DNA of 48,669 nt, from assembly GCA_021296095.1 (NCBI GenBank), contig JAGWBB010000018.1, positions 1-48,669 of the forward strand, read 5' to 3'. This stretch comes from Desulfurellaceae bacterium (GTDB lineage Bacteria > Desulfobacterota > Binatia > Bin18). The translations under genes and the position numbers were made by a program. Below are positions 23,845 through 34,972 of this stretch, one piece after another. The first letter of the stretch is position 1, and each line of letters begins with the position of its first letter. The notes under the pieces are model-generated. The model was not told the origin of the DNA and searched no databases. It saw nothing but the letters and a program-made list of their open reading frames with translations.

Positions 23845-25602
23845 CTAACGCGGAATCACCGGCAGCACCAGGTGTGACGGATACCGGCTGTCATGAAAAA
23901 TCGTCTGCTGGGCGGTCTGGAGTTCGCTATCGACCCCGAAGTCGTGGCCGGTGTTCGGGTTGCGGTCGTAGTGGGGGAAGTTGCTCGATGAGACTTCGAG
24001 CCGGAAGCGGTGGCCGGCCTTGAACACGTAGCTGGTAGCCCACAGGTCGATGGTATAGGCGTACACCTCGCCCGGTGTAATCAGGGACGGTGCGGTATGC
24101 GACTCGCGGAAGCGGGCTCGGATCACGCCCTCGGCAATGTTCTGGGCATAGCCGTCCGGGCGCAGGTCGATGAGCTTGGCGGTAAAGTCGGTGTCGGGCG
24201 CCGAGGACGCCGCGTAGAGGCTGAGGGAAATCGGGCCGGTGACTTCGACAGCGTCGTTCAGCGCCTCCCCGGTGTACACCAGCACGTCTTGCCGTTGCTC
24301 AATCTTGGTTTGATCCAGCACGCCCATAGCCATGCCCAGGGTGCTCCCGCCCCGGGTCGGCACCGGGTCGTGCGGGTCGTACACATAGCCGTCCTGGGGC
24401 TCTTCGTTCGGTGCCGAGTCAGACAGGCCGCCGTCGCCGTTGAGGCTGTTGGCCTTCCCGCCGCTGTGCAGATACAGCTTGGTGTAGCGCGTGCGCGCCA
24501 GCGGCCACTCGTTTTCGTCCCGCCAGCGGTTGTCGCCCATCACAAACAGCCGAATCGGCGCTTCGTCGGTCACGCCGTTGTCTATGCCCTTGAGGAAATA
24601 ATCGAACCAGCGCAGCTGCACGTCGTGTAGCTCGATCAGGGCTTCGGGACCGAAGTCGATGTCGCCCGTTCCCCGTGAGGTGGGCTGGGCGTAGGGCAGC
24701 AGATGGGCCCAGGGACCCATCAACAGGCGTTGGTTGCGGCGCGCTTCCTGGGTCAGGGCCTGCTGCCGCAGACCGCTGTACATGCTCAGGGTGTCATACT
24801 GAAACACGTCGTACCACGAACCCACGTGCAGCATCGGCACGTTGATGTTGTGGAACTGGCGGCGCAGGTCGAGCGCCTGCCAGTACGGGCCGTCTGTTGG
24901 ATGGCGGAGAAAATCGGCAAAATACGGTGCGCCATCTTTGAAGCGTTCGGCCCAGTCGCTGAGCGGCAGATGCCGGTATTCCTCCTTTTTGAGCGGAGAC
25001 ATGGGCATGTCCGGATACGCGACCCGGGCGTCCAGCAGCGGCTTGTACTGCTCATACAAACCTTTACGCTCCAGGGTGTTGCGCTGCATGGTGGTGAAGT
25101 AGGCCAGCATCCAGCCCAGCTCGAACACCCCGCGCCGATAGGTACAATTTTCGTAATAGCTGACCGGACCCGAGACCGGGCTCATGGCCCGCAGATGGGG
25201 TGGCCGCTCGGGCGCGGCAAAGTACTGCACCAGACCCAGATACGACTGGCCGACCGTGCCGACCTGGCCGTCCGACCACGGCAGGCCAGCCGCCCACTCA
25301 ATCGTGTCGTAGCCGTCCCGGCCCTCATGGATAAAAGGATAAAAGTCGCCCTCTGAACGAAAACGACCCCGGGTGTCCTGGACCACCACGACATAGCCGC
25401 GCGACGGGAAATAGTCCTTCTCGGTCAGCGCCATATCGACGCTTTTGTCATACGGCGTGCGGACCACCAGCACGGGAAACCGTCCGTCCGCATCCGGCCG
25501 GTACACATCCGCGTAGAGCGTGACCCCGTCACGCGTCTGCATGGCGATGTCTCTGTCTACAACAACGCGATAGCTGGCTTGGCTGGGCTGCGGGCTGGTC
25601 AT
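23845..25602 (-). CDS. CocE/NonD-family serine hydrolase
   Basis: 585 residues with the X-Pro dipeptidyl-peptidase (S15) catalytic domain: DGVTLYADVYRPDADGRFPV, VVRTPYDKSVDM, then WSDGQVGTVGQSYLGLVQYF, in which the Ser of GxSYxG is the nucleophile. A cap domain follows, and a C-terminal jelly-roll lectin-like domain contains LYAASSAPDTDFTAKLIDL and FRLEVSSSNFPHYDRNPNTG, typical of PepX_C. Members cleave esters or amides such as cocaine, glutaryl-7-ACA or acyl-peptides. It overlaps the upstream lipoprotein gene by 4 bases (ATGA). No signal peptide is seen, so it is likely cytoplasmic. Confidence 0.93.
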   Translation of the reverse strand: MTSPQPSQASYRVVVDRDIAMQTRDGVTLYADVYRPDADGRFPVLVVRTPYDKSVDMALTEKDYFPSRGYVVVVQDTRGRFRSEGDFYPFIHEGRDGYDTIEWAAGLPWSDGQVGTVGQSYLGLVQYFAAPERPPHLRAMSPVSGPVSYYENCTYRRGVFELGWMLAYFTTMQRNTLERKGLYEQYKPLLDARVAYPDMPMSPLKKEEYRHLPLSDWAERFKDGAPYFADFLRHPTDGPYWQALDLRRQFHNINVPMLHVGSWYDVFQYDTLSMYSGLRQQALTQEARRNQRLLMGPWAHLLPYAQPTSRGTGDIDFGPEALIELHDVQLRWFDYFLKGIDNGVTDEAPIRLFVMGDNRWRDENEWPLARTRYTKLYLHSGGKANSLNGDGGLSDSAPNEEPQDGYVYDPHDPVPTRGGSTLGMAMGVLDQTKIEQRQDVLVYTGEALNDAVEVTGPISLSLYAASSAPDTDFTAKLIDLRPDGYAQNIAEGVIRARFRESHTAPSLITPGEVYAYTIDLWATSYVFKAGHRFRLEVSSSNFPHYDRNPNTGHDFGVDSELQTAQQTIFHDSRYPSHLVLPVIPR

Positions 25603-25991
25603 GGCTCCCTCCTGTGTGTCTGGCGGATCTCTATCCGGCCGGCGAGCGTATCCTGCTGGCGGACGCGGCGGATGGCCTGTTGTCGCTCGATTTCATACTG
25701 ACGGCGGGCCGCGTCCCGTTCGGCGGCTTTGTCTGCACGCTCTTCTTTAGTATCGAACCAGGCTGCCACGCTTTCTTGTATGCCCTGTGCCGCGCGCGTG
25801 TAAAAGGCTTGTCGGGAAGAATCCCGGCCAAACCCGGCGCGGAGTTCTTCCCAGACGCTGTCTTCTCTGGCAGGCGGGGCATACGGACGCTGGCTGAGGC
25901 GTTCGGTCTGGGTCACACACGCGCAGGGGAGGAAGACGAGAGCCAGCGCCAGCAAAAGGCTTGGTTTGGATTTTGAGCTGAGCGGTAGCAT
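25599..25991 (-). CDS. Putative small lipoprotein
   Basis: 130 residues. A hydrophobic N-terminal signal (SLLLALALVFLPCACVTQ) ends with two cysteines; neither gives a canonical lipobox, so lipidation is likely but not certain. The mature part is soluble, charged and helical (EERADKAAERDAARRQYEIE, then RQQAIRRVRQQDTL). No known domain is recognised. Its stop codon overlaps the CocE ATG by 4 bases, so both are translated together, which suggests a periplasmic or membrane-anchored partner of the hydrolase. Confidence 0.65.
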   Translation of the reverse strand: MLPLSSKSKPSLLLALALVFLPCACVTQTERLSQRPYAPPAREDSVWEELRAGFGRDSSRQAFYTRAAQGIQESVAAWFDTKEERADKAAERDAARRQYEIERQQAIRRVRQQDTLAGRIEIRQTHRREP

Positions 25992-26070
25992 GGGCGCAAA
26001 GCCGTGTCGTACTTTAAGACAGCCAACTCAAAATGATATGTCTTCTTTTAGTCCAGGTTCGCCTGAGTGT

Positions 26071-26112
26071 CGAAGACAAGGCGTGAAAATCCAGGGAATT
26101 TCCTTGTTTTCG
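26071..26112. repeat. Long hairpin in AT-rich spacer
   Basis: CGAAGACAAGG (26071-26081) pairs with CCTTGTTTTCG (26102-26112): 11 pairs including one G-T, with a 20-base loop. It lies in the AT-rich 199-base spacer between the divergent lipoprotein and 149-residue genes, about 80 bases before the latter's ATG. It may be a leader hairpin or regulator site; it lacks the T-run of a terminator in either direction. Confidence 0.4.
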
Positions 26113-26190
26113 CCTTTTATTCGTCTCAAATTTTTGGTACGCTTTGTGCTTATACATCTGGTATCGCTCAGGACGAAGCGAGGAGAAATA

Positions 26191-26640
26191 ATGTCCGACA
26201 TGACACACAAGTACAGCGTAGCAGAACTCGAAGCCGATATCCTGGTCCCCTCCCAGTTCTTTGACCGGCGTCAGGCCGAGGGCTCGGCCCAGCCAGAAAG
26301 ACGCTTGATGCTGGCGGTCATGGAAGACGCCATCGCTACCTTTCAGAAGTCGCTTCCCGAAGCCAACCGGCGGCAGCGCCGCCTGCTGCGGGAAACCGAA
26401 GAGTGGATTCAGTCGAACGATACCTCGTGGCCGTTCTCCTTTGAGAACATCTGTGCAGCCCTGGATATTGAAGCAGACTATCTGCGCCAGGGGCTGTTCA
26501 AATGGAAGACCGTCCAGCAGACGCGCTACCGGGAGCATGACGACATCCCCGCCCCGGCCCTGCACTCTCCTTTCCGACGCATCAGCGGACGCCGACACAG
26601 CCTGTCGGTGCACCACGCCGCCCCGGCAAAAGCCGCCTGA
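26191..26640 (+). CDS. Conserved protein of unknown function (149 aa)
   Basis: 149 residues from ATG 26191, which has AGGAGA upstream; the longer open frame is not credible. The N-terminal part (SVAELEADILVPSQFFDRR, ERRLMLAVMEDAIATFQKSL) is helical and the core is RQRRLLRETEEWIQSNDTSW followed by PFSFENICAALDIEADYLRQ, then a basic tail. I recall the W-I-x-S-x-D-x-x-W-PFSFxNxCxALGxD block in many unannotated delta-proteobacterial and related proteins. It resembles a helix-turn-helix or sigma-like DNA-contact region, which would suit a small regulator, but no function is established. Confidence 0.65.
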   Translation: MSDMTHKYSVAELEADILVPSQFFDRRQAEGSAQPERRLMLAVMEDAIATFQKSLPEANRRQRRLLRETEEWIQSNDTSWPFSFENICAALDIEADYLRQGLFKWKTVQQTRYREHDDIPAPALHSPFRRISGRRHSLSVHHAAPAKAA

Positions 26641-26653
26641 CGGCCCTCCCCCG

Positions 26654-27379
26654 CTACTCCTGGGCGTCAAGCTGCTGGCGAAAGCCGGCCGAGCGCTCGA
26701 CGATGTCCGCGTACCGGTCCGGCGTCAGGCGTCCCTGCACGAGTTCGAGCCGCAGGAACAGAAAATAGGTCTGGATCACATCGTGGCGGCAGTAGCGATG
26801 AATCTCGGGCAGACGCCCGGCTTCCCAGTACTGCTGGACCAGCGAACCGTCAATCCCGACCTTGCCCGGTAGGCCGATCATTTTTGCCAGCAGATTGAGA
26901 CCGCCCCGCAGGCGCTGGGCGCCGTAGTTGGTGACAAAGTCGTACAGGTCGTAGTGGCCGTCCTGGCTGAAACGATAGCGGGCCTTGCCGCCAAAGTACT
27001 GCGGAGCCGGGCAGCCGTACTTGAGAGCCTGGAGTTCGAGGACGGGCAGGTCGAAGCCGCGGCCGTTAAACGTAACCAGCGTGCCCCGAAAGCGGTCCAG
27101 ACGCTGCCAAAAGGTCCGCACTATGGTTTCTTCGTCGGCGTCCTCTCCAGCCAAGGTCTCGACTGCGGTCAGGACGTGCTCCTCATCGACCTGACCCACG
27201 GCAATGGAGACCGGGATGTGGAACGAGATGGGAAAGAAGTCGCTGCCCTGCTCCTGCCTGAGTTGTTGCCGGACCTGGCTGTAGGCGTCCTCGTCCGAGA
27301 GTTCGGCGTCCGGGTGATACACTTGCCGGACCAGCCGTTTGTCGATGCGGGTCTCAATATCGAGAATGGTGTAACGCAT
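26654..27379 (-). CDS. PolB-like 3'-5' exonuclease
   Basis: 241 residues of the DnaQ/RNase H-like fold. Exo I is LDIET near the start (Asp7, Glu9), Exo II lies in VTFNGRGFDLPVLELQAL, and Exo III in the late RYCRHDVIQTYFLFLRL, where the YxxxD-type aspartate sits. This matches the predicted PolB-like 3'-5' exonuclease family (a free-standing polymerase-B exonuclease relative). Two metal ions would remove nucleotides from DNA or RNA 3' ends; the role in repair or RNA processing is not known. It starts 10 bases after the MBL hydrolase ends, so dodecin, MBL and exonuclease form one run. Confidence 0.85.
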   Translation of the reverse strand: MRYTILDIETRIDKRLVRQVYHPDAELSDEDAYSQVRQQLRQEQGSDFFPISFHIPVSIAVGQVDEEHVLTAVETLAGEDADEETIVRTFWQRLDRFRGTLVTFNGRGFDLPVLELQALKYGCPAPQYFGGKARYRFSQDGHYDLYDFVTNYGAQRLRGGLNLLAKMIGLPGKVGIDGSLVQQYWEAGRLPEIHRYCRHDVIQTYFLFLRLELVQGRLTPDRYADIVERSAGFRQQLDAQE

Positions 27380-27389
27380 GGACCCGGGG

Positions 27390-28388
27390 CTAATGCGACA
27401 CGAACTTGATGTAGCCGTCTTCGTGGAGCCGTTCGACCTTGCCCTCGTACATGAGCAGATGGAGGTGCGACAGGGTCTCAAACGCGGCCGCCATGATATG
27501 AAAAATGGGCGGTTTCTCCTTGCCGAAGTCAAAGATGTTCATGGCGATGTCAAACGCGGTGATGGGCGTGGCGTGAGTCTGGTCGTGAATCTCCTTGAGC
27601 CGATAGACGTGGTGCTGAATGATCTGTTTGGCCCGGTAGCGGTGGTCCTTGAAGTTCCCGCCGTGGGCGGGCAGGACCAATTCGACGTCAAGCTCCTGGA
27701 TTTTTTCGTGCGAGCGGATGAAATCCTGCAATGGATTTTGGGGACCGGAGTAATACACGCCGACGTGGGGGGTGATTCTGGGCAAGAGATGATCGCCGGC
27801 AATCATGACCTTGTCCTGGGGAAAATAAAAGCAGCAGTGGCCGGGGGTATGACCCGGCGTCCAGACGGCCTGCAGCGCCCGGTCTCCGACATGCAGCGTA
27901 TCGCCGTCTTCAATCGGATGATCGGGCATGACGGGCATATAGCGGCTGCCAAAATGACTGGCCGGGGAGGGCAGACCGTTTGGAAACTCGTCCAGCGGAA
28001 TACCGTGGGCGCGAAAGAACTCCATGGCCTCGGGCGAGGGCAGGCTGGACTGCATGCGCTCGACCCGCTGTTGCTCCAGCGGGTTGAGATACACCTCGGC
28101 GCCGGTCATTTCCTTGTAGGTTCGCGAGGTACCGAAGTGGTCGGCGTGGTGGTGGGTACAGATCAGCTTGCGAATGGCCGAGGGTGGACAGCCGACCTGC
28201 GCAATGGCCGATTTCAGGGTCGCCACACTCTCTTCGGTGTGCATGCCGGTGTCGAACAGCGCCCATTCGTCCTGGTCGCGGACGAGGTGGATATTGACGA
28301 TGCTGGGCCGCATCGGCAGCGGCATGTGGATCTGGTAGATATCTGCGGCAACTTCACGAATTTTGGCGTCTTGCATCGCTTTACTCAT
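27390..28388 (-). CDS. MBL-fold metallo-hydrolase
   Basis: 332 residues. The dinuclear-zinc motif THHHADH is at 78-84, followed by GHTPGHCCFYFP (third metal His), MIAGDHLLP (bridging Asp) and a late LVLPAHGG (last His). The C-terminal helical region resembles the winged-helix end of LACTB2/hydroxyacyl-glutathione hydrolase-like members. Substrates in this group range from glutathione thioesters and lactones to RNA. ATG 28388 overlaps the dodecin stop by 8 bases; a GTG two codons upstream is possible. It may act on CoA or thioester compounds handled by neighbouring genes. Confidence 0.88.
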   Translation of the reverse strand: MSKAMQDAKIREVAADIYQIHMPLPMRPSIVNIHLVRDQDEWALFDTGMHTEESVATLKSAIAQVGCPPSAIRKLICTHHHADHFGTSRTYKEMTGAEVYLNPLEQQRVERMQSSLPSPEAMEFFRAHGIPLDEFPNGLPSPASHFGSRYMPVMPDHPIEDGDTLHVGDRALQAVWTPGHTPGHCCFYFPQDKVMIAGDHLLPRITPHVGVYYSGPQNPLQDFIRSHEKIQELDVELVLPAHGGNFKDHRYRAKQIIQHHVYRLKEIHDQTHATPITAFDIAMNIFDFGKEKPPIFHIMAAAFETLSHLHLLMYEGKVERLHEDGYIKFVSH

Positions 28389-28593
28389 GGACACGATCTT
28401 TGACCGGGAAGGTCGCTTTGATTTTGACCTTCCACAGTGCGACGTTGCCGTCCTCGACCAGCGCTTTGATATCGGTCACCTCGACTTCTTGGATGCCGCT
28501 GATGGTGGAAGCCGCCCGAGAGACGGCCAGCGACACGGCGTCCTCAAGCCCGGCTTTTGAGATGCCGGTGAGTTCTATTGTTTTCTCAACCAT
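28381..28593 (-). CDS. Dodecin
   Basis: 70 residues, the exact size of dodecins, which assemble as hollow 12-mers and bind and buffer flavins (or CoA in some bacteria). The pattern is EKTIELTGISKAGLEDAVSL, then STISGIQEVEVTDIKALVED and VALWKVKIKATF; the Trp in LWKV is the residue that stacks on bound flavin. It is translated into the MBL hydrolase through an 8-base overlap. With three LLM enzymes and two other flavoproteins nearby, flavin storage is plausible. Confidence 0.9.
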   Translation of the reverse strand: MVEKTIELTGISKAGLEDAVSLAVSRAASTISGIQEVEVTDIKALVEDGNVALWKVKIKATFPVKDRVHE

Positions 28594-28624
28594 GGTCGAA
28601 CCTCCTTACCCGCAGGGCGGGGAT

Positions 28625-29269
28625 TTAGCGCTGAAGGGACGCCGGATCAGCCGCGGACGGCTCCAACGGGGGAGGGGGCAGCCTGGTGTCTGGCGATCCC
28701 GACAGGTGGGCATGGATGACCTGCCTGGCCCGGGTCAGGAGGCCGCGCAGCGTCTCGGCGTTGTCCGGCTCGACAATCTGCTGGACCAGAACCCCGTTCA
28801 GGGTGGCCATGATCAGGGCCGCGTCTTCGGTCGGCTTGACCAGGCTGGTGAAGTGTCCGGTCTGCCGACCGCGCTCAAGAATGGTGGCCAGCAGGCTGCG
28901 GTAGACCCGGTAGAGTTCGCTCACGTAGGCCACCATATCTTTGGCGTTTTCTTCTTCGCGCGCGACCTGGCCGAGCATGAACTTCACCGAGCCAACATTT
29001 TCGGCAATGAAGTCCGAGTAATCGGTGATCAGCTTCTCCAGCTGCTGGCGGGCGTTCAAGCCGCGCAGCATGTTTTCGTCGATCGCGTAGGGGGCCAGAA
29101 AGTGTTGCAGGGCGGTCTGGAACAGCCGCTCTTTGGTCTCGAAATACCACAGAATCAGGGCTTTGCTGACCCCGGCTTCCCGAGCGACCTGGGACAGTGA
29201 GGTATCGGCATAGCCGTGGATGGCAAACAGCTGCCCCGCCGTTTGCAGTATTCTTTCGCGCGCCGCCAC
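28625..29269 (-). CDS. TetR-family regulator
   Basis: 214 residues. The N-terminal helix-turn-helix is RERILQTAGQLFAIHGYADT, then SLSQVAREAGVSKALILWYF (recognition helix), then ETKERLFQTAL, a textbook TetR start. The C-terminal ligand-binding half is all-helical and diverged. GTG 29269 is taken as start because it gives the usual MAARERIL-type amino end; the frame also opens from TTG 29362. No ribosome-binding site is evident. It precedes the dodecin/MBL/exonuclease genes on the same strand and may control them; the ligand is unknown. Confidence 0.85.
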   Translation of the reverse strand: MAARERILQTAGQLFAIHGYADTSLSQVAREAGVSKALILWYFETKERLFQTALQHFLAPYAIDENMLRGLNARQQLEKLITDYSDFIAENVGSVKFMLGQVAREEENAKDMVAYVSELYRVYRSLLATILERGRQTGHFTSLVKPTEDAALIMATLNGVLVQQIVEPDNAETLRGLLTRARQVIHAHLSGSPDTRLPPPPLEPSAADPASLQR

Positions 29270-29364
29270 GGGGGCAGCGTATGGAAAATGCCCGCCAGTG
29301 TCAACGAGAATGGCGGCGCGCGTAGCCGCCCAAGGCTTGGGGTCTGGCGGCCGCGCGTGCAAGC

Positions 29365-31983
<2,619 letters not shown>

Positions 31984-32028
31984 GTGTGTCCTCCAGCGGT
32001 GCGGGCCAGCCGGCCCGGGCTTGTCCAA

Positions 32029-32056
32029 AAGCTAAGCCGGTTTGCAGGCCTGTCAA
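32029..32056 (-). promoter_or_regulatory. Putative clpB promoter
   Basis: On the minus strand a perfect -35 TTGACA (32056-32051) is followed, 16 bases on, by a weak -10 TAGCTT (32034-32029), 45 bases upstream of the clpB ATG. No sigma-32 consensus (CTTGAA...CCCAT) or CIRCE repeat was found. Confidence 0.35.
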
Positions 32057-32084
32057 GCCGGACGAAAAACCTGGAGTGAGGTGT

Positions 32085-32114
32085 GGCCGGGCTGGACGGA
32101 GAAGCAGCCCGGCC
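32085..32114. repeat. GC-rich hairpin between clpB and the VOC gene
   Basis: Nine-pair perfect inverted repeat, GGCCGGGCT and AGCCCGGCC, with a 12-base loop. It sits 36 bases after the stop of the extradiol dioxygenase-like gene (minus strand) and before the clpB promoter. It may act as a weak terminator for that gene, although no T-run follows. Confidence 0.4.
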
Positions 32115-32149
32115 CGGTCGTGCCGGGTCGGGAAGCGGACGGCTGGGGG

Positions 32150-33061
32150 CTAGGTCAGATAGGTGTTGAACCGCTCGTTGACTTCCTGCTGGATGTAAAA
32201 TATCGCCCGGCCGATCTGATCGGCCGTCCAGGTGATGCACGGAAAATCGGGGTAGGTCGTATAGCCGCCCGAGAAAACCTCGTTGCGGTTGCCGTTGGGA
32301 CCGAAGAAATAGATCGTCGTCCCGCGGGTGATGCCGTGGCGGGTCGGTCCCATATCGATGGTGAGCTTGTTGCGCGACAGGGTGTCGCCGGCCCGCAGAA
32401 TATCGTTCCAGCTGTCGAGCCAGAAGGCGTAGTGGTGCAGCTTGCCGTTCGGGCCTTTGACAAAGGCGATATCGTGAGCCTTGTTGGAGCAGAACAGAAA
32501 CGCCGCCAGCAGCTCCTGGCTGTGCTGGTCGGGCACGATGCGCTCGCTCATCCGAAAGCCGAGCACCTGGGTGAAAAAGTCAACCGTGGTCTGCACGTCT
32601 TCGGCCGTCAGCAGCAGATGGTCGAGACGCGACGGGGCGATACCCGTCTGTTGGCTGGGCCAGGGGTCGGGGTTGAGCACGCCGACGCTGGTGCCCGGCT
32701 GCTCGGCTTCGGCGTACAGTTCCAGCACGTGGTCTGAGGGCAGGATACACCGCAGCGCCTCGCCCTGACCCAGGTTGTCGCCCTTCGACACCCGCTCGAC
32801 GCTCAGGCCAAAGGTCTGGGCGGCGCGCTCGATGCGCGCGAGGTCGTCCGGGCTCTCGACCTTGTAGCCCATTTTGACCAGCCCCAGGCCGCCGTTTTCT
32901 ATCACCAGACTGTGGTGGTCGTACTCGTCCCAGCACTTGAAGTAGTGCCTGCCGTCCTGGCGGGTGACCTCCTGGAGGCCCAGAACCTGCGTATAGTACT
33001 GGCTGGCTTTCTCAAGATCGGTTTCACGGACGTGGACAAAGCCCAGTCGCATAACACCCAT
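32150..33061 (-). CDS. Type I extradiol dioxygenase (catechol 2,3-dioxygenase-like)
   Basis: 303 residues, two-domain type I extradiol dioxygenase of the VOC superfamily. N-terminal domain: LGFVHVRETDLEKASQYYTQ. C-terminal domain: the metal ligands His148 (RLDHLLL), His209/210 (KLHHYAFW) and Glu261 (NRNEVFSGG) form the 2-His-1-Glu iron site, so it looks active. It would cleave catechols next to the hydroxyl pair with Fe(II) and O2. ATG 33061 follows GGAGGAA. It is alone on the strand and could take part in aromatic catabolism, for which no other genes are seen here. Confidence 0.9.
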   Translation of the reverse strand: MGVMRLGFVHVRETDLEKASQYYTQVLGLQEVTRQDGRHYFKCWDEYDHHSLVIENGGLGLVKMGYKVESPDDLARIERAAQTFGLSVERVSKGDNLGQGEALRCILPSDHVLELYAEAEQPGTSVGVLNPDPWPSQQTGIAPSRLDHLLLTAEDVQTTVDFFTQVLGFRMSERIVPDQHSQELLAAFLFCSNKAHDIAFVKGPNGKLHHYAFWLDSWNDILRAGDTLSRNKLTIDMGPTRHGITRGTTIYFFGPNGNRNEVFSGGYTTYPDFPCITWTADQIGRAIFYIQQEVNERFNTYLT

Positions 33062-33138
33062 GACACATTCCTCCGGTGCGGTAATGGCCAAGATGTAGCA
33101 GGAAAGCGGTCCAGGGGAAATCGGCTAACGGTGTCGTC

Positions 33139-33191
33139 AAAAGTGAACGATGATGACCACCTTGATCAGGAAGAGATCATCGTTCACTTTT
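33139..33191. repeat. 16-bp perfect inverted repeat with half copy elsewhere
   Basis: Perfect arms AAAAGTGAACGATGAT (33139-33154) and ATCATCGTTCACTTTT (33176-33191) around a 21-base loop containing TTGATCAGGAAG. It lies between two divergent genes, so a terminator role is unlikely. The right half and loop recur in degenerate form at 40172-40197, upstream of the RND pump. Confidence 0.7.
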
Positions 33192-33218
33192 CAGCCTGGA
33201 GCGGCTAAGGTCTTTGGC

Positions 33219-33557
33219 ATGCGATGTCGCTACTGCTACGAGCGGGCCGGCTGGTTTCGTCGGGTGTGTGCCGGCTGTCGGCGCCTGCTGGCCATTTATA
33301 CCCGGCACCGGGGGCAGCTCGGCCTGTTGCAGTTCCTGGATCTGTTCATCGACACGGGTTTGCCGCAGGAGAAGATCGAGGCGTTCATGAATGCCGATCC
33401 CAGCGGCCGGGGCAGCGTCAAGGATCAGATTACGGCCGACATGAGTACCGAGCTGCTGGGAGCGATGGGGGTCAACGCGCGGCAAACCGCCCACGACGTC
33501 AAACAGTTGCGGCGTCAGGGCAACTGGCGGGGGATGGGTGAGCGGCCGGACGAATGA
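33219..33557 (+). CDS. Zinc-ribbon protein of unknown function
   Basis: 112 residues. The start CRYCYERAGWFRRVCAGCRR gives two CxxC pairs (residues 3-6 and 16-19), a small zinc finger; the rest is helical with LLQFLDLFIDTGLPQEKIEA and DQITADMSTELLGAMG. I recognise the family only as a conserved small protein with an N-terminal zinc ribbon. The start is inferred from the finger's position; a weak AAGG lies upstream. The perfect inverted repeat (33139-33191) lies 28 bases upstream and may regulate it. It is convergent with the DUF1992 gene. Confidence 0.6.
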   Translation: MRCRYCYERAGWFRRVCAGCRRLLAIYTRHRGQLGLLQFLDLFIDTGLPQEKIEAFMNADPSGRGSVKDQITADMSTELLGAMGVNARQTAHDVKQLRRQGNWRGMGERPDE

Positions 33558-33567
33558 GGCCGGGCGG

Positions 33568-33951
33568 TCAGCGGGGGCGACGGAGGAATTTGCGGATCAA
33601 CTTGCGGCCGTAGAAACGGCTTGTGCCGAGCGACAATGAGCGCCGTTTGGACAGATCGAGACGGATCATTTTCCACTCGATTTCTTTGACCAGGGCTTTG
33701 CGCTGGCCGTCTTCCTGAATGTATTGCAGCAGATCTTGCAGCTGGTGGATCTCTTTGTGGAGGGCGGCTTCGGGCGGCAGGATGTGGGCGTTTTTCAGAA
33801 TATGGTAGGCGAGGCGCAGGTCTTCGGGCACCGTTCTCTGGTCGTGGGACGGAATGGGTTTGCCCCGGCCGGGCAGATTGTCGAACACGCCCCGCTGCTG
33901 GGCGTCGTGAATCCGCTCCTCGGCAATCCGGCTCAAAAAGGAAGACGCCAC
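33568..33951 (-). CDS. DUF1992 family protein (DnaJ-homologue subfamily C28 type)
   Basis: 127 residues with the DUF1992 signature ERIHDAQQRGVFDNLPGRGK followed by PIP and then helical DLRLAYHILKNAHILPPE. The FDNLPGxGKP block is diagnostic. The C-terminal half is basic and coiled (WKMIRLDLSKRRS). The family's function is unknown; the eukaryotic relative DNAJC28 carries the same domain without clear chaperone data. The start is GTG 33951 with a weak GAGCGG. It is divergent from the LLM gene at 34058. Confidence 0.88.
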   Translation of the reverse strand: MASSFLSRIAEERIHDAQQRGVFDNLPGRGKPIPSHDQRTVPEDLRLAYHILKNAHILPPEAALHKEIHQLQDLLQYIQEDGQRKALVKEIEWKMIRLDLSKRRSLSLGTSRFYGRKLIRKFLRRPR

Positions 33952-34057
33952 GGCCGCTCAGCATAGTGGTCCGTGTCGAAACGTGTCAACTCGGCTTGAT
34001 TCCCCCGGCCCTGCGGGGCTATGAAGGGGAGCACTTTCACACGCAGGAGGACGCTCA

Positions 34058-34972
34058 ATGGCGAACATCGAATTTGGCACCGCGCTGCCGGGAACCGATA
34101 AGACTGCGGAATTTGCCCGCCGGGCGGAAGAGTTGGGCTTTGACTATCTAGGCTGTGGCGAGCACGTGATGTTCCACGGGCCGGTCGGGAATACTTTTAT
34201 CTCGCTGTCGGTGGCGGCTGGGGCGACCCAAAAGATCAAGCTGATCAGCTCGATCGTGTTGCTGCCGCTGTATCCGGCAGCCCTGGTCGCCAAGATGGGC
34301 TCGGCGCTCGATGTGGCGTCCAACGGCCGCTACAATTTCGGGGTCGGTGTCGGCGGGGAGTTTCCCAAGGAGTTCGAGGCCTGCGGGGTGCCGGTCAAGC
34401 AGCGCGGCTCGCGGACCAATGAAGCCCTGGAGGTGATCAGCCGTCTGTGGACCGAGCAGAAGGTGTCTTTTAGCGGCAGGTATACGACCCTGAACGAGGT
34501 CACGATCGAGCCCGCCCCGGTCCAGAAACCCCGGCCGCCGATCTGGGTTGCGGGTCGTAAAGACCCGGCCATGCGGCGCACCGCCACCTACGCCGATGGC
34601 TGGTTGCCGTATATGTATACGCCCGAGCAGCTGCACGACAGCATCGAGAAAATCAAAGCCTACCGCCAAGAGGCTGGCCGCGATGTGGAGTCCTTCATTC
34701 CCGGCGTGTTCATTTTTACCGCCACCCACGCCGACGGCGACACCGGCCGCGAGATGGTCGCCACCCGGCTGGGCAGGCAGTACGCCCAGGATTTCTCAAA
34801 GCTGGCCGGAAAATACGCCCTGGCCGGTACGCCCGAGGACTGCCGCAAGCGCCTGCAGGAGTACATCGACGCCGGAGCAAAGATGGTCATGCTGCCGTCG
34901 GCCTGTCCCGCCGATTATATCGAGGAAAATACCCGTCTCATCGCCCAGGAGATCATTCCGGCATTTCGCTGA
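34058..34972 (+). CDS. LLM-class F420-dependent oxidoreductase
   Basis: 304 residues, the third luciferase-like protein here: FARRAEELGFDYLGCGEHVM, then KIKLISSIVLLPLYPAALVA, DVASNGRYNFGVGVGGEFPK and PPIWVAGRKDPAMRRTATYA. The length and ending (ALAGTPEDCRKRLQEYIDAG) fit the F420-dependent N5N10-methylene-THMPT reductase-like subgroup. Cofactor preference (F420 or FMN) cannot be proven without F420 biosynthesis genes, which are absent from the window. A strong GCAGGAGGACG precedes the ATG. It is convergent with the hflKC operon. Confidence 0.88.
   Translation: MANIEFGTALPGTDKTAEFARRAEELGFDYLGCGEHVMFHGPVGNTFISLSVAAGATQKIKLISSIVLLPLYPAALVAKMGSALDVASNGRYNFGVGVGGEFPKEFEACGVPVKQRGSRTNEALEVISRLWTEQKVSFSGRYTTLNEVTIEPAPVQKPRPPIWVAGRKDPAMRRTATYADGWLPYMYTPEQLHDSIEKIKAYRQEAGRDVESFIPGVFIFTATHADGDTGREMVATRLGRQYAQDFSKLAGKYALAGTPEDCRKRLQEYIDAGAKMVMLPSACPADYIEENTRLIAQEIIPAFR

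Noticed and set aside
33139-33191. Inverted repeat as a bidirectional terminator
   Set aside because: Both flanking genes are divergent and start here, so a terminator would sit between promoters; the stem is also AT-rich.
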